Part shown: positions 21,843 to 32,909 of the stretch, piece after piece
How positions within the stretch are numbered: the stretch's first letter is position 1
Layout of the letters: each line of letters begins with the position of its first letter
Assembly: GCA_030762895.1 (NCBI GenBank)
Contig: CM061069.1
Coordinates: forward strand, 87,119,548-87,183,547
Length of the DNA: 64,000 nt
From: Sophora flavescens
Lineage: Eukaryota; Streptophyta; Magnoliopsida; Fabales; Fabaceae
Direction: 5' to 3'
Made by a program: the position numbers and the translations under genes
Notes under the pieces: model-generated
Database searches by the model: none
What the model saw: the letters and a program-made list of their open reading frames with translations, nothing else
Told to the model about the DNA's origin: nothing

Positions 21843-21973
21843 TCCCCGGCAACGATGCCAAAAACTTGTTGACGAATCTGGGCAAGTATACCCAGTCGTG
21901 CAAGTAATACGGTGGTGAGACCGTTTTATCGTTCCCACGAGGACTGTGACAAGTACTAACACGTACCGAATCA
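21843..21973 (-). other. Inverted LTR end plus primer site inside E
   Basis: On the minus strand this reads the last 106 bases of the E LTR, ending CAGATTCGTCAACA, then AGTTTT and TGGCATCGTTGCCGGGG, a tRNA-Asp primer site. It is the normal LTR end and primer site flipped in place, next to the broken 5' LTR. In this state the primer site is on the wrong strand for replication. Confidence 0.88.
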
Positions 21974-23055
21974 GATAGTTAATAATTAGCATGTGGTGCC
22001 GTAGATTTGTGTTTCTCACTGATTTTTGAACTACTAAAATGTGAGATTTTGAGCCAAAAGGGGTACTCACTAAATCTACCCCATTCTTTGTGTTAGAGTG
22101 TTATTCATCTTGGATTTTATTTCTCTAGAACTTGACTTAAAACCATTTTGAAGCTTAAAAATTTTTTAAAACATTTTTGAAAATGATTGAGGCACTAGGT
22201 ATTTTTCCGGCCTTCTGAGCTTTGAATGACTAAATGCTACCCCTTAGTTGCCCAATTTTGAGCCTGAAAAAATTAAATACTTTTCTTGGTCCCTTGAAAA
22301 TTTTTGATGAATGATGCTTGATGAGTGACCTTCTAAAGTATTACAAAAGGGTAAAAAGGTAGTTGAAAAAGTTTGGGATGAGAAAATTAGAAAAATATTT
22401 CTCTTGAGCTGAAAATCTCCCCTTCTCCAAATAAAAGAAAAATAAAAGAAAAAGAAAAATCTATAGAGAAGGGGATGACAAAAGAAAGTGAGAAATGAAA
22501 TAAAAAGAAAAAAAAGAAAGGTGGAAAAAGGAATCAAAACCCAAAAAGGTAGTTTAGAAGGTCATGCTTTGCAATGCTTGATTCTGTTTAGCCCTTTTGA
22601 AATTTTCTTTTCTTGACTTCCCCACCTAACGATAATTCCCATGGCCCCGTTACAACCAAAGCAAAAGACCTCTTGATTCTTAATTGTTTTCATTAATAAA
22701 GTAGAGATTTGGTTGATAGTCAAGCCTATGGTAGAATTCATTCCTTGAGGAAAATGGAGCGAATTGTCTTATGTCCCTAACACTTGAGTGAGGTGAGAAA
22801 GAGAGCCAAGCAAATGAACAAGCTTGGGGTGATCTTCAGGTGAGAAAGAGTGCCCTAATCGGTGAGAATATGAGTCTAAGAAACCTAAGCCTCTAATTGG
22901 ACTTGAGCTGATTGTTTCTTGTTGAATTATTTGAGATGCCTGTTACTTGGATTATGTACTAGGGTTCTTGGTTCACTATCCGTAATTTGATTGTCTATAT
23001 CTGCTGGCCTTAGTGATTGCTTGAGGACAAGCAATTGAATAAGCTTGCGGTGATT
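21974..23055 (+). other. E noncoding interior, homologous to A's post-integrase region
   Basis: Follows 27449-28531 of element A for its whole length (shared landmarks: TAGCATGTGGTGCCGTAGAT, a purine-rich AAAAGAAAG tract, TTGAGGACAAGCAA next to the LTR). It ends with the polypurine-like GCTTGCGGTGATT. No coding capacity. Confidence 0.85.
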
Positions 23056-24467
23056 TGATAGTGTGATTTCACATCATAATTTATGTACATTTTTGCATGC
23101 ATTTCTCATATAGTTTAGGCATATTTGATTTGATTTTATTACTTTTACCTTGGATCGGGTGAGGCGGTTTCTTGGTGTTGTTTTGCAGGAATTTAAGGAA
23201 AAATGCTCAAGATTGGCCATGATGGAGCTTGGATGAAGACAGAGCTTAAAAAGTGAAGAACATGACCCAGGCAGAGCCCATCACGGCCGGGCCGTGATGA
23301 CCCTCACGGCCGTGATCGAGCAATAATTGAGAGAAAAGAAGGCAAAAGTCAGAAGCTGTCACGGCCTAGCCGTGATACCCATCACGGCCGTGACATGTTA
23401 CTGGGGCCAGACCCCCTCTTGGCAGAATCTGTCACGGCCAAGCCGTGACGGCCATCACGGCCGTGACAGATCATTTGGTGAAGGCAGAAGCTATCACGAC
23501 CTGCCCGTGATGAGAATCACGGCCGTGATGTTCCAATATTTGAAAGCGCGCCAAGGCAGTAAGCATCAGGGCCGTGACGCGAATCCTGATCTATAAAGGA
23601 GCACGAGCAGAACAAAAGAAAAACAGTTTTTGGAGTTTTGAAACCCTACAATACTCTCTCTGAACCAGGGCGTGGCACAAGGATTCCATGGAGTTTTTCC
23701 TTCCTCTCATCTATATTTCTTTGGTTGTAGCTATGATCATGAGTAGCTAAACCCCATTGTTGGGGTTAGGGTGTAGCTTTTCCGAATCATCCATGTATAT
23801 GATTTGATCTTGTAATACAGCTTGTCCTTCTTTATTGAGTGATTGATTTATTGTGCTTAATGCTTGTTGTGGCTAGCACCCCCATGATTTGATTAGAGTT
23901 TTGATATGCAATTGGAAAATTCGTATTAGAACCGAGGAGCTGAGATCAATCACCTAGTAACCCTTGCGTCTAGGAATAGAGTTTGGTTTACCGATGTCGC
24001 GTAATCCCTAATCCTAATGCAAATTCATTAATCTAGGTCACCTAAGGAATTAGGGTCTATTAGTGGATTTAGGCTCTTGTCATCCGAGGAATCGGGGCTT
24101 GAGTAGTTTAGTGGATTGATTGTCATAATTGAAGTAGAAAGCTGTTTATTAGTCATGTCATTGCATGGGGATGAAGTTTAGTGAACCTAATCCCAACGTG
24201 GTACATATATTTGAAGAATCCTTTTACCGCCTCCCAAGTGTTCGACAAAATCCCACATATAACTTTTCTCTTTATTTTGTTATATTAGGTTTAGATCTTA
24301 TTTGGGCTTGGTATTTATTATCGAGCTCCCTTCAATCCAAATATCCGCTTAAATAGTAACTGATTCGGTACGTGTTAGTACTTGTCACAGTCCTCGTGGG
24401 AACGATAAAACGGTCTCACCACCGTATTACTTGCACGACTGGGTATACTTGCCCAGATTCGTCAACA
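23056..24467 (+). repeat. 3' LTR of E (complete, 1,412 bp)
   Basis: Starts TGATAGTGTG and ends TCGTCAACA. It includes the cleaner palindrome array (23279-23578) and TATAAA at 23592-23597. Confidence 0.9.
23279..23578 (+). repeat. CACGGCCGTG palindrome array, E 3' LTR
   Basis: Units begin near 23279, 23357, 23431, 23493 and 23565. The middle three each read CACGGCC..GCCGTGA, a short spacer, then CACGGCCGTGA. It ends about 14 bp before TATAAA. Confidence 0.87.
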
Positions 24468-24472
24468 TGTAT

Positions 24473-24900
24473 TGATTACAGAAGACTGAATGAGGCCACC
24501 AGAAAAGATCATTTTCCCTTGCCCTTCATTGATCAGATGTTAGAGAGGTTGTCGGCCATGCATTTTATTGCTTTCTTGATGGATACTCGGGGTATAACCA
24601 GATTGTGGTTGACCCAAAGGACCAAGAGAAGACCGCTTTCACTTGTCCCTATGACGTCTATGCATACCGGAGGATGCCATTCGGGTTGTGTAATGCACCC
24701 GCCACTTTTCAAAGGTGCATGCTTTCCATATTCTCTGATATGACTGAAAAATTCATTGAGGTATTTATGGATGATTTTTCTGTGTTTGGTGACTCTTTTG
24801 ATAATTGTTTGAATAATCTTGCATGTGTTTTGAAAAGATGCCAAGAAACTAACCTTGTTTTAAATTGGGAAAATGTCATTTCATGGTTAGGGAAGGTATA
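24473..24900 (+). pseudogene. A reverse transcriptase, catalytic palm
   Basis: Continues directly from 20787: YRRLNEATRKDHFPLPFIDQ, then a one-base frameshift near 24565-24572, then LDGYSGYNQIVVDPKD in a new frame (TAFTCPYDVYAYRRMPFGLC, NAPATFQRCM). The catalytic box is FMDD (24764-24775), both aspartates intact, followed by FSVFGDSFDNCLNNL. A second frameshift lies near 24880-24895, where the frame passes to IVLGHKISSRGMEVD. Confidence 0.93.
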
Positions 24901-25746
24901 GTTCTTGGTCATAAAATTTCATCACGGGGGATGGAAGTTGATAAAGTAAAAATTGAAGTGATTGAAAAACTTCCCCCTCCCATAAATGTGAAAGGTGTTA
25001 GAAGCTTCCTAGGGCATGCGGGTTTCTATAGGAGATTTATAAAAGATTTTTCAAAGATTGTGAAACCCTTATGCAAGCTTTTGGTAGTTGATACTCCTTT
25101 TGTGTTTGATGATGATTGCATGCATGCTTTCCAACTTTTGAAAGAAAAACTCACCACCGCACCGGTCATTGCACCTCCATATTGGAGTTTACCGTTTGAG
25201 TTAATGTGTGATGTAAGTGACTATGCGGTGGGAGCCATTTTGGGTCAAAGAAAAAATAAAGTGTTGTATGTCATTTACTATGCCAGTCGTGTGCTGAATG
25301 ATGCTCAATTGAACTATACCACGACTGAAAAAGAATTGCTTGCTATGGTGTTTGCATTTGATAAATTTAGATCCTACTTGATTGGCTCTAAAACTACTGT
25401 CTACACAAATCATTCTGCTTTGAAGTATCTCATGACTAAACAGGATGCCAAGCCAAGGCTCATTAGGTGGATACTACTGCTCCAAGAGTTTGATTTGGAT
25501 ATAAAGGACAAGAAATGAGTGGAGAATGTGGTAGCCGACCATTTGTCTAGGCTTCCACAAGCAGATGTTCAAGCAAAAGCTGAGTTGCCAATTCAAGAGG
25601 AATCCCCAGATGAAAAGCTGTTTATGGTGCAAGTGGCACTTTGGTTTGTGGACATTGCAAATTATAAGGCCGCCAACAAAATTCCGAAGGACTTTAATGC
25701 ACAACAAAGGAAGAAGCTCATCCATGATGCTAAATACTATGTATAG
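24880..25746 (+). pseudogene. A RT connection and RNase H
   Basis: The thumb/connection (VLGHKISSRGMEVDKVK, RSFLGHAGFYRRFIKDF) leads to RNase H, which removes the RNA strand of the hybrid. MCDVSDYAVGAILGQ, YYASRVLNDAQLNYTTTEKE and TVYTNHSALKYLMTK are the usual RNase H segments with the first Asp, the Glu and a later Asn-His where Asp-His is usual. A TGA at 25516-25518 interrupts the chain within the tether (DIKDKK-stop-VENVVADHLSRL). A TAG at 25744-25746 precedes the integrase (KYYV-stop-DEPYLFKRG). Both codons sit in otherwise continuous frame. Confidence 0.9.
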
Positions 25747-26923
25747 GATGAGCCTTACCTTTTCAAAAGAGGTTCGGATGGAATTCTGAGAAGATGCATC
25801 CCGGAAGAAGAGATTAATGGGGTATTGACTCATTGCCACAGCTCACCGTATGGAGGACACTTTGGTGGTGAGAGAACCGCCATGAAGATCTTGCAAAGCG
25901 GGTTATTTTGTGCCACCATTTTCAAAGACTCCAGAGCTTGGGTGATGAAGTGTGACAAGTATCAAAGAACCGGAAGTATATCCAGAAGAAATGAGATGCC
26001 CTTGAAGGGTATTTTAGAGGTGGAGCTCTTTGATGTATGGGGGATTGACTTCATGGGTCCTTTCCCATCATCCTACAACAATAAATATATTCTTGTTGCG
26101 GTTGACTATGTGAGCAAATGGGTAGAAGCTGTCCCAACTACGAAGGATGATGCAAAAGCAGTGGTTGGTTTTGTGAGAAAGAACATCTTTACCAGATTTG
26201 GAACCCCTAGAGCTATTATTAGTGATGGGGGTACTCACTTTTGCAATAAGGAGTTCAATGCAGTGCTTGCCAAGTTTGGGGTCAATCATAAAGTTGTCAC
26301 ACCATACCACCCTCAAACCAGTGGGCAAGTGGAGCTGTCCAATAGGGAATTGAAGAGGATTTTGGAGAAAACCGTGAACAATGCTAGTAAGGATTGGGCA
26401 AAGAAACAGGATGATGCACTTTGGGCCTATCGAACTGCATATAAAACACCTATTGGTATGTCACCTTACCAATTAGTGTTTGGAAAATCATGCCACCTTC
26501 CGATAGAGCTCCAACATCATGCTTTTGGGCGGTGAAGGCCCTAAACTTTGATACAAGGTGGCCATGGATATGAGACTGTTGTAGTTGAATGAGTTGGATG
26601 AATTCGACTCTTGGCTTATGAGAGTGCAAGGATCTACAAGGAAAGAACAAAATTTTGGCATGATAAGTACATCCTTCCAAAGCATTTTGAAGAAGGCCAA
26701 TCAGTTTTTCTCTTTAATTCACGTCTCAAGCTGTTTCCAGGCAAGTTGAGATCAAGATGGTGGTCCATTCTATGTCAAGTCAGTTTCTCCATTTGGTGCA
26801 GTTGAATTGGAAGATCCATCATCCGGAGATACTTTCACTTCTGATGGGCAAAGGCTCAAGCACTACCTTGGAGGAGACTTTGATCGTCAAGCGGTCTCGA
26901 ATCCTCTTAAGGCACCATCTTAG
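25747..26923 (+). pseudogene. A integrase with damaged zinc finger
   Basis: Integrase joins element DNA to the genome. The N-terminal HHCC finger has its histidines in THCHSSPYGGHFGG, but the last Cys is replaced: CDKYQ with Tyr at 25960-25962. The DDE core is complete: Asp in GIDFMGPF (about 26047), Asp in ISDGGTHF (26224), Glu in GQVELSNRE (26332), with 35 residues between the last two. After LPIELQHHAFGR a TGA at 26533 and frameshifts break the chain; the C-terminal domain continues in other frames as AYESARIYKERTKFWHD (26611 on), SVFLFNSRLKLFPGKL and VSPFGAVELEDPSSGDTF, ending about 26923. Confidence 0.92.
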
Positions 26924-28531
26924 AAATCACCCGTCAAGCTAGTGACATTAAAGAAGTCGCTTATTGGGAGGCAACCCAAGTTTTCTTTTTCCTTCTTTCT
27001 CATTTGTTTTTGATTTTCATCTCTTGAATAATTTGAGAAGATCAAGATATTTTTAACAGGTTTGCTAAGTGTTTTTTGGGGAAGAAGGAATGAGAAACAA
27101 AAAGGGCGGGGAGAAACAAAGCCGGGAAAGCATGTGAACCAGCCCGCTACCACCTCGGTGAGTCGTTCCAATTTTCCTCCCTCTCGACTTAATTATTTAC
27201 ATTGGGGACAATGTAAGTTTTTAAGCTTGGGGTAGGGGTATTTTTGTAAATTTTGACTTTTTTCATTGTTCATATTGCATTCATTTAGGCATAGTTTTGT
27301 ATGATCACATGATTCGATTCCCCCTTGCTTAGATTGAGCATCCGATTGTGAGAACCGAGTGCCAATTTATTTGTGATAGTGAATTTTTTGAACCCTAAAT
27401 TTCTATTCTTGTGATAAGATTTCAAATGAAAATGTTTGAGATGATCTGTGATAGTTGAAAATTAGCATGTGGTTCCGTAGATTTGTGTTTCTCATTGATT
27501 TTTGAACTACTAAATGTGAGCTTTGAGCCATTAAGGGTACTCCACTAAATCTACCCCATTCTTTGTGTTAGAGTGTTATTCCTCTTGGATTGTATTTCTC
27601 TAGAACTTGATCGAAACCGTTTTGAAGCTTGAAAATTTTTGAAAACATTTTTGAAAATGATTGAGGCCACTAGGTATCTTTTCCGGCCTTCCCGAGCTTT
27701 TAATGAATAAATGCTACCCCTTAGTTGCCCAATTTTGAGCCTGAAAGAATAAAATACTTTTCTTGGTACCCTGAAATATTTTGATAAATATGCTTGGTAG
27801 GATACCTTCTAAAGTATTACAAAAAGGGTAAAAAGGTAGTTGAAAAAGTATGGGATGAGAAAATCAGAAAAAAGTTTCTCTTGAGCTGAAAAATCTCCCC
27901 TTCTCCAAAAAAAAAGAAAGAAAGAAAGAAATATAAATAGAGAAGGGGATGACAAAAAGAAAAGTGAGAAATAAAAAAAAAGAAAGAAAGAAAGGTGGAA
28001 AAATGAGTCAAAAATCCAAAAGGTATTTTAGAAGGTGTCGTGCTTTGCAATACTTAATATTTAGCTAGCCTTTTGAAATTTCCTTTTCTTGATCTCCCCA
28101 CCTAACAATAAATCCCATGGCCCGTAATTACGACCAAAGCAAAAGACCTCTTGATTCTTAGATGTTTTCATTAATAAAGTAGAGAAGTGGTTGATAGTCA
28201 AGCCTATGGTAGAAATCATTCCTTGAGGAAAATGGAGCGAATTGTCATATTTCCCTAAACACTTGAGTGAGGTGAGAAAGCAGTGCCAAGCAACTGAATA
28301 AGCTTGGGGTGATCTTGGTGTGCAAGAGTGCAGAATCGGTGAGAATATGAGTCTAGGAAACCTAAGCTTCTAATTGGACTTGAATTGATTGTCTCTTTCT
28401 CGAATTATTTGAAATGTTCGTTATTTGGATCATTTACTCGGTTCTTAGTTCACTATCATTGCTCTGTTTGTTTTCATCTTCTAGCCTTGGTTTTTGCTTG
28501 AGGACAAGCAAAGTCTTAAGCCAGGGTGATT
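26924..28531 (+). other. A 3' noncoding region
   Basis: Sequence between the integrase end and the 3' LTR, with the Athila landmark GGGAGGCAACCCAAG at 26966-26980 and CTTGAGGACAAGCAAAGTC near 28497-28515, before the LTR. 27449-28531 is shared with E's interior. The purine-rich 27895-28000 tract makes spurious antisense frames. No gene seen. Confidence 0.8.
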
Positions 28532-29877
28532 TGATGAGTGTGATTTCACCTCATTTTCCATGTACATTTCTGCATGCATTTGCATATAGTTAGGCCATTT
28601 TAGTTTGATTTTGGTTAGTTTTTCCTTTGGAGTGGATAAAGGTGGTTTTGTGTGTTGTTTTTCAGGAATTTATGATTAATTGCCCAAGATTTGGCCATGA
28701 TGAAGCTTGGATGAAAATAGAGCCTGAAAAGAGAAGAAATTAAGCCAGCAGTCCCCGGAGGCTTTGCCTCGCGAGATTGCATCTCGCCTCGCGAGCCGAA
28801 TAGAACTGAGCAACAACTGATCCCCCACCCTTCTGTCTCGCCTCGCAAATCACCATCTCACCTCGCGAGCCTGAAGGCCTGGATCGTGCGCAGCTGTCTC
28901 ACTTTTCTGTCGCGCCTCGCGAGTTACCTTCTCGCCTGCGAAAGAACCAATCTCTCAAGATCGGATTCTTAAGATTCGCCTCGTGAGCCGGTCTCGCCCC
29001 ACGAGCACGTGGCTTCGAACCCCTGTTTATAAGCTGGTTTAGGGCAGAATTGAAGGGCAGAAAGGAGTCGGCCAAAAACCCTAAAAATACAACTGCTGGG
29101 CAACCTTCCATGGAGTTCCTCCTTCCTTCATCTCTGTATCTTTTCTTTTGCCTTTCACTTTGATGATGTGTAGCTAAACCCCCCCCCCCCCGTTTGGGGT
29201 TAGATAATGGTTTTTTTGAATTTGGTTGTAATATGATGTGATTGTAATAAAATTTCCTATTTCTTTATGAGTGTTTGATTCCATTCTTAATGCTTTCCTT
29301 GGTTTGATCATCCTAGGAATGATTAGTTGCTTTAATAGACAATTGAAAGGTTGATGTTAAGGCATGCTCATGAATCAAATGCCAAGTAGTTCATGAACCT
29401 AGACATAGGTTTTAGGGTGCTTGCAATCTTATGAATCTTGACTCTTAATGCAATCTCTCATGTTAATCCACCTAAGACATTAGGGTTTAATTTGGGATTT
29501 TAGGCTCATTCCACCTAAGACATTAGGGTTTGAGTATTTGAATAAGATTTGATTGTCATAATTGAATTAGGAATTGTGTTATTTAGCATTTCATAGCACC
29601 AAGGAGGATTAGCCTAGTCTAACCTAACAATTCTATCATTTGTTGTTCACATTTATGTTTGCCTATTAAGTGTTTGATAAAATACCTAAAGAACAACAAA
29701 ACATTTTATTCTTGTTTGTTTCGTTAGATGTTAGAGCTACCTTCATTCCAAACTTGATCGACTAGATAGTAGTTCAATTTACGGGTGGTACTTGTCCACG
29801 ATCCTCGAGGGACGATATCCGGTTCTCACCGTTTTATTACTTCACGATGACCGGTACACTTTGCAGGAGTTAGTGTC
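28532..29877 (+). repeat. 3' LTR of A
   Basis: Matches 16248-17591. It ends TGTC without the final A, followed by GTTTT. A run of 13 C (29178-29190) replaces the CTCCCCCTTG of the 5' copy. Confidence 0.92.
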
Positions 29878-29882
29878 GTTTT

Positions 29883-30537
29883 ATTTGACTATCTGATTAT
29901 TTTATGAATAATTGGTTTGTTGATGTGATGTTCACTTGTGCTTGTTACATTTGAATGCTAGCTACCATTCTTGTGTTTTGAGGTTCAATTATATGCTAGA
30001 ATAATGATTTTTGGATTTTGCCTCTTGTAATCATCACTATTAATTGGGTTAATCTAGGAATAGATAACTTGATTAATGTGGGTATTTCACAAATTCCACG
30101 GAACTTTTTATCTTCATGCCTTCTTAATTAGACCTAAGGAATTAGGGTAGTTTAAAAGGTTTGATAGAATTGATTCACTAAGGAATTAGGCTTCAATTAA
30201 TTTAGGGAATTTGTGCATCAGCAAATCAATTGGGATTAGGATAATTAGAGTTTGAGTAATTCATAGGATTCCTTGTCTATGGGAATCGGATTCATAATTG
30301 GATGAAATCAAATCCTAACGCTTTTATTTCTATTTTGTCTCCACAAAAATTCCAAAAATATTTTATTTCTCTTTTGCTTTTTTCTTTTGAAAGCTCTCTT
30401 CCTTACCAAATTTTAGTCCGAATAGTTGTTTAATTTGTGAATTGGTACTTGGTAACTAATCCCATGTGGACGATATCCAGGTTCTCACCGATTTTATTAC
30501 TTGCAACGATCTGGTACACTTGCCAAAATCGTCAACA
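29883..30537 (+). repeat. B2 5' LTR, right part
   Basis: Continues the B2 LTR after A and matches 33739-34376. It ends CGTCAACA at 30537. A damaged tRNA-Asp-like primer site (TTAGCCGTTGTAATCCGGGA) follows at about 30544-30563. Confidence 0.87.
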
Positions 30538-32909
30538 AGTTTTTTAGCCGTTGTAATCCGGGATTTATTTTCATTAATATTAGTTGTGCCAATGAAATCT
30601 CGATTTAAGCATTTTATTTTGTATATATTTGATTTTTTATTTTGAGTTTTGTTTGTGTTAGTGGACATAACACATGGACCATGATTACTATTCAAATCGG
30701 AATATCAAATTGATTGAGTGGGTGCTTGATTGTATCGTTGCTAATCATGTAAAGACTTACTCCGAGGAGGAATGGAGATCATATTTGTCATCTTTACCAC
30801 CACCACCACACTTTTAAGCTGAATCCTGAGGTGCTAGAACTTCTTTGGGAGATGAATGCTCAACTTGTGAGCCAGAGCATAGAGCTTAACAAGGCGAAAT
30901 AAGTGCCATGATTCGGGGTTTGAAACGCATAAGTGGGAAACATTCTAAGAGCTAGTAGCGCAACTAAGTGTCGTGATTCGAAGTTAGAAGCGGAAGCTAG
31001 GGAACATTTGGAAAAAGCTAGGTGAGGAGCCACAGGAAGCCCAGACTCAAGAGAATGTGGTTGGGAGATGGATCAAAATGAAGATGAAGTGGTGGTAGTA
31101 GATGAGTCACAAAAGGAAATATCTTTCACCATGCATGCCAAGAAACCCAAATTTGCTGCACTGGATAAATATGTTGGGCTACATGCATGCGTGGATGTTG
31201 CAAAATTTACCTTTTTCCACTTGTTTGTCCAATTCCTTTGTGAAAATATCATTTGACTCAGAGGGGAGCGAGTTCATTATTGTACTTAAAGAGGACAATG
31301 GAGTTTCCACACACTTGCCGGGGAAATGTGGATAGATTCATGTTTTTATGCAATTGTATTCTTCAAGCTGTGGGATCTGGAGGAAGCCTTTCAATGTTGG
31401 GCATCTCTTGGCCCTTATGCTACAAGCAATGGGATCCAGGGTGGAAAATTATCAATGAGTTTTTCTTAACCCTTCACTTTAGTTTATTTTCATTATATTG
31501 TTATTAGTTGTGTGTTTCACTTGTTTTCGTTAGTTTGTGTTAGAGTAAAAATAGGCCAAGAACTTAAAGGTTTAGGATGTTGTTTGAGATGTCACTTTTA
31601 GCATTTTCATTATTTCGTGCATTTTGTTCGGGCTATTTTCCTTTCTTTGAAGTTCTTCTTATAGTATAGTTTTCATTTTCCAAATTTGTTCATAGTAATT
31701 TTCATAACTTCTTTGCATATTTTATTTCTTTTTAATTGAATTCATGGCAGGGATGAGGTTTGGAATGAAATTTTAGAATCTTGGTTATGACCTTAGTGAG
31801 ATATTGGGCTTGATTGTTAATTCTTTTTTAGTGTGCACCATTGAGTTGATGTGCGAGATTTGCTTGATTCTTTTATCTAAAGTTCATGAATTACATGTGA
31901 TGCATAAAAATGATTGAGGCATTTTTTTTTTTCAGCAAACCAACTAGCCAAAAAGCCAACCTTGCATTAAAAATAATCATTTGCTTACCCCCTTGGGCTT
32001 ATTTTGAAATTTTATTCTCACCCTTGCTTCTTGAATTATAATGACCATGTTTATTTCAACTTGAGAATGGAGAGCATTGATGAATTTCTTGTGGACAAGC
32101 AAAGATTTTGGTTTTGGGGAGAGGTAATGGAATAATGTGAGAAGCGTTGAAAGGTTTGCAAAAAAAAGGTGTAAAGATGCAAAAAAAAAAATGATGCCCA
32201 AAATAAAAAAATTAAAAAAAATTACGTGAATAAGTTGAGGAAAAACTCCAAAGAAGGGAAAGGAAAAAAAGGAAAAAGAAAAAAAAAAATCAATTATAGC
32301 AATTGAGAATTTTTGTGTTTTCTGATGAAACAATTGAGTTGTTGTAATTGTTCTCCTATTCTCTTGGTCACCTTTTTTTTTTTGTTTATCTCCTCACTTA
32401 TTTTTCACTTTGGCCAAGTTAGCAACCCAAAATAAAGTCCACTTTGATTTGTGCATGCTTGTGGTTTTGTGACTTGCTTGTGGTTTGTGATTTTGGAATT
32501 AGATGAAAAATCAAATCTATGGTTCCATGACTTTAATGTGTGCTTTGGAAACACTTCACCACCATATACTACCAGTGATTATTTTATTAAGTGTATATTC
32601 TGTGAGGACTAAGGTTACATGGTTCTTTCCTTGCCAAATTGTCATGATTTTTAATTTTAAGAATATGGAGATTGCAAAGTTATTATGCTTTTTGCTTCTT
32701 GACATTTTGGATGTGAGCTTGATCTCTTGATTGATCTTCTATTTTAGGAATTAGTCTTGTTGCAATTTTGCCTCATGGTGCTTTTTCTAATTGTGCTCTC
32801 AGTAAGTTTTTCCTGAATCATGTTAATATTTGGTCCGTTGTCCTAAGTGTTTATGTGTTTGTTTTGAGTTACTTTTGCTTGGGGACAAGCTAAGTCATAG
32901 GTTTGGGTG
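30538..32909 (+). other. B2 interior, no gag-pol
   Basis: 2.37 kb with no capsid, protease, RT or integrase signature in any frame. It matches J's interior in reverse complement (for example 32400-32560 with about 43120-42950). A Lys/Asn-poor, A-rich tract at 32150-32300 and the LTR-proximal TTGCTTGGGGACAAGC (about 32877-32892) are landmarks. The only open frame worth noting is at 31068. Confidence 0.78.
31068..31256 (+). pseudogene. Small conserved ORF of the B/J family, function unknown
   Basis: 62 codons starting MDQNEDEVVVVDESQKEISF. The J copy (44203-44514, minus) has MDQNVDEAEWK and then HFTMFARKPEIS...SLHACWMLQVN, matching SFTMHAKKPKFAA...GLHACVDVAKF here. Upstream, EEPQEAQTQENVVG is also shared in part. 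I see no known domain. The chain probably once continued beyond both ends; frames around it are broken. Because this is the only coding match kept between two members of a pol-less family, and a trace is seen in F, it may be the remains of a family-specific protein or a displaced gag tail. Confidence 0.5.

Larger units (their letters stand above)
20788..24467 (+). mobile_element. Element E: non-autonomous LTR element inside the A reverse transcriptase
   Basis: TGTAT flanks it (20783-20787 and 24468-24472), and removing it restores the RT reading WRVCIDYRRL. It has a truncated 5' LTR (20788 to about 21842), a short inverted segment (21843-21973), a noncoding interior (21974-23055) homologous to A's post-integrase region (27449-28531), and a full 3' LTR (23056-24467). 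There is no gag, pol or upright primer site. LTR ends resemble those of A (TGATAGTGTGATTTCAC), so it was probably mobilised by A-like enzymes (inference). Confidence 0.92.
16248..29877 (+). mobile_element. Element A: Athila-like Ty3/gypsy retrotransposon, near-complete gag-pol
   Basis: LTRs 16248-17591 (1,344 bp) and 28532-29877 (1,346 bp) both start TGATGAGTGTGATTTCACC. GTTTT flanks both ends (16243-16247 and 29878-29882), and the empty-site sequence is visible in B2's other LTR. The tRNA-Asp primer site follows at 17598. Coding order is gag, zinc knuckle, protease, RT, RNase H, integrase, then a 1.6-kb 3' noncoding region. Removing E leaves about 9.9 kb, a normal length for this group. Stops, frameshifts and E make it inactive. 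The 3' LTR lost the final A of the CA terminus. Confidence 0.94.

Noticed and set aside
21038..23578. Regularly spaced repeats resembling a CRISPR array
   Set aside because: Plant DNA; units are degenerate palindromes inside two LTR copies, with no unique spacers and no cas genes.
29178..29190. Run of 13 C in A's 3' LTR
   Set aside because: The 5' LTR has a shorter run; homopolymer slippage or sequencing error is the simplest explanation.
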